Below, in pieces: positions 53,559-58,869 of a DNA stretch of 58,869 nt. Location: NCBI RefSeq assembly GCF_009494395.1, contig NZ_VZCB01000006.1, positions 1 to 58,869 on the forward strand. The letters run 5' to 3'. The position numbers and the translations under genes are program-made. Each line of letters opens with the position of its first letter. The first letter of the stretch is position 1. Under the pieces are notes generated by a model. The model was not told the origin of the DNA, did not search any database, and was given only the letters and a program-made list of their open reading frames with translations. The DNA is from Segatella copri (GTDB taxonomy: Bacteria > Bacteroidota > Bacteroidia > Bacteroidales > Bacteroidaceae).

Positions 53559-54572
53559 TTATTCCCTTATCCTCTTTTCCAACACCTTCTGCAGATTATC
53601 AGATGGATTCATCCCCAGCTTCTTTCGGATATTGCCACGCTGGGTGGTAATATTGGATTCTGTCTTATTGAGCAGGACACAGATTTCACTCAACTTCTTA
53701 TTCTGCAGGATGAGATAACAGATTTCTCTTTCAGAGGAACTTAATTCCGGGAAGACACGTTCAAGGTTCTGCTTGCTCAATTCCCGGGTCTGGATATACT
53801 GCAATACATTATCTATCACATTCTTCTGCGATGCCTCACCCAGCAAATCCAGCAAATGCTCTGTCAGCTTCACATCATGCTTCTCCTTTGCCAATGCCAC
53901 GTATGCCTTAATCTGCTTCTTGTTGATTCTCAACACCTGGAGCAGTTCCTCCTCTTCACGTTGCAATATTTTATTGGCATTTACCAGATACTCACCGTTC
54001 CTGGCAATGCCCAGACTCAGCAGACTGATAAACAGCATAACCAACATCAACATAAAGAAATAATTGCGCAGCGATTCGTTGCCCGTCACAATCACACAGA
54101 CCAAATAAACTCCCAAGGCTATTCCAACCAGCCAACGAGTAAGACGAGCCTGATAAGCAGCCAGCGAGAAAAACATGTTGCCGGCAAGGATGAGCATGTT
54201 GATGAGAATCACCATCGTATTATCTTTCAATGTAGGTACAAAGGCACTATACAAGATATCCATGCCTATGAAAACCTGGGTGGCAACTGCAAGGAAGGCT
54301 ATCCCCTTCACCACCCCGATTTTACCTAAGAGATAGGCAGCGAACGATGATACGACAACTATCAGAAAGACGATGTTGGAAGCCGTAAAAAAGGGATCAA
54401 AGGCTCCCGACAATCCCAGGATATTAGACAGGATGCCTAGAGAAAGCATCACGGCAAAACATACCAGAAGCCACTGGCGCTGGCGATCCAGGTAATTGGA
54501 CTCTCTTTTCAGCAAAGAGAATCCTAACCTATGTAACCTTGTTCTTATTGAGTTCTTTTCTTTCATACTCAT
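53559..54572 (-). CDS. Membrane-bound LuxR-type transcriptional regulator
   Basis: 337 residues. About six membrane helices (~35-190) are followed by a coiled segment (ANKILQREEEELLQVLRINK) and a C-terminal LuxR-type helix-turn-helix (SSSEREICYLILQNKKLSEI, LLNKTESNITTQRGNIRKKL). Such membrane-tethered regulators sense a lipid or envelope signal. It is divergent from the C45-type amidase lipoprotein 200 bases away, which is a likely target. Starts at codon 1 or codon 3 are both possible. Confidence 0.85.
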   Translation of the reverse strand: MSMKEKNSIRTRLHRLGFSLLKRESNYLDRQRQWLLVCFAVMLSLGILSNILGLSGAFDPFFTASNIVFLIVVVSSFAAYLLGKIGVVKGIAFLAVATQVFIGMDILYSAFVPTLKDNTMVILINMLILAGNMFFSLAAYQARLTRWLVGIALGVYLVCVIVTGNESLRNYFFMLMLVMLFISLLSLGIARNGEYLVNANKILQREEEELLQVLRINKKQIKAYVALAKEKHDVKLTEHLLDLLGEASQKNVIDNVLQYIQTRELSKQNLERVFPELSSSEREICYLILQNKKLSEICVLLNKTESNITTQRGNIRKKLGMNPSDNLQKVLEKRIRE

Positions 54573-54605
54573 AGTTAATTATTTATTGATAGATGGATTA
54601 CATTG

Positions 54606-54613
54606 CAAAGATA
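54606..54613 (-). promoter_or_regulatory. -7 box of the LuxR-type gene
   Basis: TATCTTTG on the minus strand, about 34 bases before its ATG. Confidence 0.6.
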
Positions 54614-54719
54614 ATAAAAAACGGTGATTTTGATGGCTTTTGAGGTTATTTTTTATCGTTTTCTTTAAAAATCAGTATTTTTCAGGGTGTTTTTTCCCAT
54701 ACAAAACCTTATTTTCCGT

Positions 54720-54727
54720 TACTTTTG
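54720..54727 (+). promoter_or_regulatory. -7 box of the amidase lipoprotein gene
   Basis: TACTTTTG, about 45 bases before ATG 54773. The 200-base divergent region could hold an operator for the adjacent regulator, but I see no palindrome. Confidence 0.6.
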
Positions 54728-54772
54728 CAGTAAAATATTTAATAAATCATCAATCTTTTAATACTATTTATT

Positions 54773-56080
54773 ATGAAAAGGAACCATACTTTCAACAGCA
54801 AGAGCATTCAGTGGTTACTGTTTGCCTGCTTAACTTTCAGCTTTTCTTTCTTCATGCTCTTGATGTCATCATGCAGCGATGATGACCATGAAGAAGTAAA
54901 CAATCAGGCACACTATCAGGACGTACCAGCCACTCTGCTGACCGATGCCAAGAAACTGGAGATGGTCCGGTCTATCCAAGACTTGAAAGACGGAAGATTC
55001 TTCTATCTTGACTATACGGAGGATTACAAACTCTCTACCATATCAAGCTATAATCTTACCGACAACACTCAACTGATTGGTGCCGTATTGAAAACCCTCT
55101 GCGACAAAACACCATCCTGGCTCAAGGCAAGAGTCAAGCTGGATGCTGGCTGCAGTGCCTTTGCTGTTACGACACCAGATACTGGTGATTATCTGTTGGG
55201 GCGCAACTTTGACTACTCTCACGATAATGAACCGATTGCAGCCGCCCTGGTTCGCACGGCTCCAGAAGGTGGACTGAAATCCATCAGCATGGTGGATGCC
55301 TACTGGATAGGTTACCGGCAGGATCTCTGGCATTACATTCTATATAACAAGGAACAGTTTGAGAAACATAAGACGCAAGACCTTTCCTATATCATGGCAT
55401 TTCCATATCTTCTGATGGACGGCATGAACGAGGCCGGCTTTGCCGTTTCCGTTCTTCATCTTGACGGCAAGCCAACCCAGCAGGCTAGCACAGGAAAGAA
55501 GTTGACAACAACAGTTGCCTTACGTATGATGCTGGATCATGCAAGAACGGTAGATGAAGCTCTCAAAATTCTGGACGGATATGACCTCTGGATACCGGAT
55601 AATGACGGCAACTATCATTTCTACATGGCAGATGCCACGGGCCGTTATGCCATCGTAGAATTCGTATATGACAAGGAACACCAAAGCAAGATTTACATCG
55701 ACGATGAATATACGGGTGAAGACGGAAAGACTCATTTCAAATATCCTGACGTATTGCCAAACACCCGCGAGGTGATAGAAAAGCGCTATGCCAGCAACTT
55801 CTATGTATCAGAAACCATGGCATGTTCAGATAAAGGTCCGAAACTCTCGAACCACGGCAAGACCCGCTACGACATGATGGAATTCGTCATCAAGCAGAAC
55901 AGTAACCAGTTGTCAGAGGAAGGAGCCATGAATCTGCTCAATGGTGTGAGTCAGGCAGAAACTCCAGGCAATCCAACGAGCCATACCCAGTGGTCGGTGG
56001 TATACAATCTCTCCCAGCGCAAGGCAACCGTCTGCGTGAACAGAGATTACAAGAACAAGTTTACGTTCTATGCAAAATAA
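54773..56080 (+). CDS. Linear amide C-N hydrolase (choloylglycine hydrolase / C45-like) lipoprotein
   Basis: 435 residues. A lipoprotein signal ends at MLLMSSC (Cys34). The Ntn-hydrolase core starts at DAGCSAFAVTTPDTGDYLLG with the probable nucleophile Cys127, then RNFDYSHD. In this superfamily the chain is cleaved before that Cys to free the catalytic amine. Members hydrolyse bile-salt, penicillin or other acyl amides; the substrate here is unknown, and attachment to the envelope suggests an external one. Later motifs: MNEAGFAVSVLHLDG and RMMLDHARTVDEAL. A bile-salt hydrolase role is possible but unproven. Confidence 0.82.
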   Translation: MKRNHTFNSKSIQWLLFACLTFSFSFFMLLMSSCSDDDHEEVNNQAHYQDVPATLLTDAKKLEMVRSIQDLKDGRFFYLDYTEDYKLSTISSYNLTDNTQLIGAVLKTLCDKTPSWLKARVKLDAGCSAFAVTTPDTGDYLLGRNFDYSHDNEPIAAALVRTAPEGGLKSISMVDAYWIGYRQDLWHYILYNKEQFEKHKTQDLSYIMAFPYLLMDGMNEAGFAVSVLHLDGKPTQQASTGKKLTTTVALRMMLDHARTVDEALKILDGYDLWIPDNDGNYHFYMADATGRYAIVEFVYDKEHQSKIYIDDEYTGEDGKTHFKYPDVLPNTREVIEKRYASNFYVSETMACSDKGPKLSNHGKTRYDMMEFVIKQNSNQLSEEGAMNLLNGVSQAETPGNPTSHTQWSVVYNLSQRKATVCVNRDYKNKFTFYAK

Positions 56081-56126
56081 CACATTTTATGCAAAAGAAG
56101 ATTTTGCCGAGAAATAATATAAAAAC

Positions 56127-56166
56127 AGGTCTAGCTACACCGCGTTTTACGGGGTCGCTAGACCTA
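56127..56166. repeat. Palindromic element E, copy 2
   Basis: AGGTCTAGC and GCTAGACCT close a hairpin whose right arm ACGGGGTCGCTAGA equals that of 7784-7818. The rest of 56081-56430 holds no gene. Confidence 0.6.
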
Positions 56167-56275
56167 TCTTCTTATAGTTCTTTCTTCAGTTCATTTTGGC
56201 ATCCATGTGGAATGGACCCACTTTCAAACCTGCTGTAACCTCAGCACCAGCATCAAGAGCCGAGCTGCTTGACTG

Positions 56276-56322
56276 AAGGGTCTATACGCCCACCTGTTCA
56301 TCGTGGCATATAGACCCTTGTC
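56276..56322 (+). repeat. Hairpin element F, copy 1 (before the Rpn gene)
   Basis: AAGGGTCTATACGCCCAC pairs with GTGGCATATAGACCCTT. The same ~47-base hairpin recurs at 57345 and 58764. Confidence 0.85.
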
Positions 56323-56378
56323 CTGTTACATAAAAAACGCAATCTCTCACTTTTTCCATAACTTTTCCCAGAAATCCC

Positions 56379-56409
56379 TTGCAGATATGAAAATAAAGTC
56401 GTAACTTTG
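56379..56409 (+). promoter_or_regulatory. Promoter of the Rpn-family gene
   Basis: TTG (56379-56381), 20 bases, TAACTTTG (56402-56409). Confidence 0.65.
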
Positions 56410-56430
56410 CAGTAGTGAATTTTAAAACAG

Positions 56431-57321
56431 ATGGTTATGAAGTACTTAGATCCTAAGGCAGACCTCACGTTCAAGAAGATATTCGGCAATCACCCTAAAA
56501 GACTGATCAGTCTTCTGAACGCACTCCTGCCACTCAGCGAAGAGGAGCAGATACAAGAAATCAAGTATCTGCCTACAGAACTTGTGCCCCAACTCGAAGG
56601 GGGAAAGAATACCATTGTTGATGTACTCTGCACCGACATTAGAGGCAGGAAGTTCTGCGTGGAAATGCAGATGGAGTGGTCTGACGCTTTTCAGCAGCGA
56701 GTACTGTTCAATGCATCCAAGCTCTATGTGAGTCAGGCTAAAAAGGGCGGAAAATACAGCGAACTGCAACCAGTGTATTCTCTCAACCTGATAAATGATA
56801 TCTTTGCGCATGATACTCCAGATTTCATCCACAACTACCGCATCGTGCACGATAAGGACAGCAATAAGGTCATCGAAGGCTTGCATTTCACCTTCATTGA
56901 ACTCCCTAAGTTCACTCCTCATTCCATTGCCGACAAGCGCATGATGGTCTTGTGGCTCCGTTTCCTCACAGAAATAAATTCCAATACGAAGGATATTCCT
57001 GCCGACCTGCTTAATGATCCGGAGATTGGAAAAGCAGTAGAAGATCTTGAAGTTTCCGGCTTTACAGATGCCGAACTCCGTGCCTATGACAAATTCTGGG
57101 ATTCGGTAAGTGTTGAAAGAACCCTTCTGGATGACAGGTACCAGAAAGGAATGGAAGAAGGTATGGAAAAAGGCAGAGCTGAAGGCATAGAAGAAGGCAT
57201 GTCCCAGCGAAGCCTTGAAATTGCCAGGAAGATGCTGGCAAAGGGTATGGATGAAGCGTCTATCATGGATATGACGGGGCTGACGGCAGAGGAGATAAAG
57301 CTGCTGAAAGCGGAGATGTAG
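56431..57321 (+). CDS. Rpn family recombination-promoting nuclease (PD-(D/E)XK)
   Basis: 296 residues. KYLDPKADLTFKKIFGNHPK is the family start; the catalytic core is IVDVLCTDIRGRKFCVEMQ, with Asp and the ExQ pair of the PD-(D/E)XK fold. Residues ~235-262 carry a Gly/Glu-rich repeat (KGMEEGMEKGRAEGIEEGM) and the last ~35 residues form a small helical domain, both usual. Rpn proteins nick DNA and raise recombination; they were once called transposases. Start at ATG 56431 or 56437. It lies between hairpin copies F1 and F2. Confidence 0.9.
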   Translation: MVMKYLDPKADLTFKKIFGNHPKRLISLLNALLPLSEEEQIQEIKYLPTELVPQLEGGKNTIVDVLCTDIRGRKFCVEMQMEWSDAFQQRVLFNASKLYVSQAKKGGKYSELQPVYSLNLINDIFAHDTPDFIHNYRIVHDKDSNKVIEGLHFTFIELPKFTPHSIADKRMMVLWLRFLTEINSNTKDIPADLLNDPEIGKAVEDLEVSGFTDAELRAYDKFWDSVSVERTLLDDRYQKGMEEGMEKGRAEGIEEGMSQRSLEIARKMLAKGMDEASIMDMTGLTAEEIKLLKAEM

Positions 57322-57399
57322 ATTACGAATATCACCATATAACCAAGGGTCTATACGCCACCTTTTCATCGTGGCATATAGACCCTTGTCGTTTTCCCG
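57318..57399 (+). repeat. Element F, extended copy 2 (between Rpn and AAA genes)
   Basis: 82 bases starting in the Rpn stop codon and containing the hairpin AAGGGTCTATACGCCAC/GTGGCATATAGACCCTT. It matches 58737-58817 at all but about four positions. Confidence 0.85.
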
Positions 57400-57487
57400 T
57401 GAGGCGCAATGTGTACCAAACCTGTTAATTATAAGTAATAAAAACAAAAAATCTATCGTTTTTGTTACTTATGTGAAACAAAAAGAG

Positions 57488-57495
57488 TATCTTTG
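57488..57495 (+). promoter_or_regulatory. -7 box of the AAA ATPase gene
   Basis: TATCTTTG, 18 bases before ATG 57513. No well-spaced -33 element. Confidence 0.55.
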
Positions 57496-57512
57496 CGAAA
57501 AGTTTTACTCGT

Positions 57513-58730
57513 ATGAAACAAAAAATATTAGAAAGACTAGGGTATTCCAATCGTATCGAACGCATGTTTGGACGTGGAATGATGATTGCATTGACGGGCC
57601 AGAGGCGTGTCGGCAAGAGTTGTGTGATGCGGCGAATTTATAATCACATCGCTGAGAATGAAGAAAATCACGTTATCTATATAGATAAGGAGAAAACCTC
57701 ATTTGATATGATAGCCAACTATCAGGATCTGGAGGCTTATGTAGCAGCCAACATCGTTGAGGGTAAGGAAAACTATCTGTTTATCGATGAGGTGCAGGAG
57801 ATTTCTGATTTCGAGAAAGCACTCCTCAGTATCCAATCGGATGATACCTGCCAGATTATGATTACCGGCAGCAACGCCAAGATGCTATCGGGCGAACTGG
57901 CAACTCGCCTGAGAGGCAGATATATTACTTATCGCATTAGAGGACTCTGCTATGAAGAGTTTCTGACGTTCCATGAACTGAAGGATGATGATGCTTCCTT
58001 GAACCTGTATCTGCAGTATGGCGGGCTCCCTCAGTTGCGCAGTTTAGGATTGGGAAATACGGATTTGGTAGAAGATTATCTTGACAATGTGTATAATACG
58101 ATAGTACTTCGTGATATCATAGAGCGAGAAAACATCAGAAACATACCATTGTTGCGAACGCTGCTGAAGTTTGTGAGCGATAATATCGGTAAACAATTCT
58201 CAGCAACGAGTATTGTAAAATTTCTGAAAAGCCAGAACACCGAAACGTCTGCCAAGATGATTCTCACGTATTTGGAGTATTTAAGCAATGCTTTTATTAT
58301 CGATCGAGTTAACAGATACGACATTCATGGCAAGCGACTTTTCGAGTTAGGCGACAAGTTCTATTTCGAAGACCTGGGAATCAGGAATCATATTATAGGT
58401 GGCAACAGGCGTTTTGATATCGAAAAGGTGATGGAGAACGCTGTATATATCCATTTGTGCAGGATGGGGTATAAAGTATATGTTGGTCAGATGTATAAGG
58501 CTGAGATTGATTTTGTTGCCGAGAAAGCGGATAGTGTGGCGTATGTGCAAGTTACCTATCTGCTGGCTTCTGAGGAAACGGTAGAGCGTGAATTCGGCAA
58601 TTTGAAATTGATAAAGGACAGTCATCCCAAATACGTGATTTCTATGGATAGGCTTTACAGTCAAACCAATATTGATGGCATTAAGCACATTCATCTGCGA
58701 GAATTTCTGAAAATGACTACTTTGGTTTGA
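57513..58730 (+). CDS. AAA family ATPase with DUF4143 domain
   Basis: 405 residues. Walker A LTGQRRVGKSCVMRRI (~28), Walker B NYLFIDEVQEI (~90), sensor MITGSNAKML, then the DUF4143 C-terminal half with the PD-(D/E)XK-like end YKAEIDFVAEKADSVAYVQV. Large paralogous families of such ATPases occur in Bacteroidetes; roles are not known, though links to defence and mobile DNA are suspected. It is flanked on both sides by extended element F copies as direct repeats, which marks the gene plus one repeat as a unit of duplication or insertion. Confidence 0.9.
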   Translation: MKQKILERLGYSNRIERMFGRGMMIALTGQRRVGKSCVMRRIYNHIAENEENHVIYIDKEKTSFDMIANYQDLEAYVAANIVEGKENYLFIDEVQEISDFEKALLSIQSDDTCQIMITGSNAKMLSGELATRLRGRYITYRIRGLCYEEFLTFHELKDDDASLNLYLQYGGLPQLRSLGLGNTDLVEDYLDNVYNTIVLRDIIERENIRNIPLLRTLLKFVSDNIGKQFSATSIVKFLKSQNTETSAKMILTYLEYLSNAFIIDRVNRYDIHGKRLFELGDKFYFEDLGIRNHIIGGNRRFDIEKVMENAVYIHLCRMGYKVYVGQMYKAEIDFVAEKADSVAYVQVTYLLASEETVEREFGNLKLIKDSHPKYVISMDRLYSQTNIDGIKHIHLREFLKMTTLV

Positions 58731-58736
58731 TGCCAG

Positions 58737-58817
58737 GTAGATTATGAATATCTCCATATAATCAAGGGTCTATACGCCACCTTTTCATCGTGGCATATAG
58801 ACCCTTGTCGTTTCCCG
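58737..58817 (+). repeat. Element F, extended copy 3 (after the AAA gene)
   Basis: 81 bases, a near-identical direct copy of 57318-57399, starting 7 bases after the AAA stop codon. The last 50 bases of the window show nothing further. Confidence 0.85.
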
Positions 58818-58869
58818 ATTCCTAAGACATAACCAAATTTTTGAGCAGTTTTTTGTGTTAATAAACATA

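Overview
The window looks like a chromosome segment of a Prevotellaceae bacterium, close to the Segatella (Prevotella) copri group. Evidence seen directly: many genes are preceded by the Bacteroidetes promoter (a -7 box TAnnTTTG, often with TTG/TTTG 19-20 bases upstream) and none shows a clear Shine-Dalgarno site. Family-level evidence: a TonB receptor, a DUF4270 lipoprotein, a GldB-like lipoprotein, a DPP IV peptidase and a primary sigma factor without region 1.1. The species name is an inference.

Layout. 1-671: N-terminal part of a tyrosine recombinase running off the left edge. 982-6742: TonB receptor, a biotin-dependent carboxyltransferase operon (mmdA, a 49-residue epsilon-like peptide, mmdC) and a ThiF/MoeB-type E1 enzyme. 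6910-7621: two tandem toxin-antitoxin-like modules made of four tiny overlapping genes. 7644-15087: the main accessory island, a two-gene set on the minus strand (PLD-nuclease/SNF2 helicase, then a large adenine-specific DNA methyltransferase with a target-recognition domain), enclosed by inverted copies of an ~86-base repeat. 15150-16284: an antitoxin-like ORF and an HU-HTH protein whose leader holds a 4 x 21-base palindromic array.

16345-25021: sbcDC, a cysN gene lacking its P-loop end, cysH, and an orphan pstC between direct repeats. 25081-30594: panCD, a single-domain starch-synthase-like protein, a DUF4270 lipoprotein, gdhA. 30765-35838: two small membrane-associated proteins, RNase P RNA (minus strand), DegP/HtrA, primary sigma factor, a secreted Lys-rich protein. 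35916-43721 (minus): DPP IV, GldB-like, DUF4861, GT2, YhcC radical SAM, MtaB. 43957-52703: small lipoprotein, MFS transporter, PcrA/UvrD, MtgA, OmpA-like lipoprotein, ProS and two unknown small proteins.

52704-58869 is accessory again: an 850-base non-coding stretch with iteron-like repeats and a possible small RNA, a membrane LuxR regulator divergent from a C45-type amidase lipoprotein, then an Rpn nuclease and an AAA/DUF4143 ATPase separated and followed by near-identical hairpin repeats.

Most genes are ordinary housekeeping genes. The unusual content is the repeat-bounded helicase/methyltransferase pair (probably a restriction or phage-defence system, not matching complete BREX or DISARM), the structured leader of the HU-HTH gene, a 13-base motif found six times in intergenic DNA, and several families of palindromic interspersed repeats that flank accessory genes. 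No tRNA, rRNA operon, CRISPR array or intact insertion sequence was seen.
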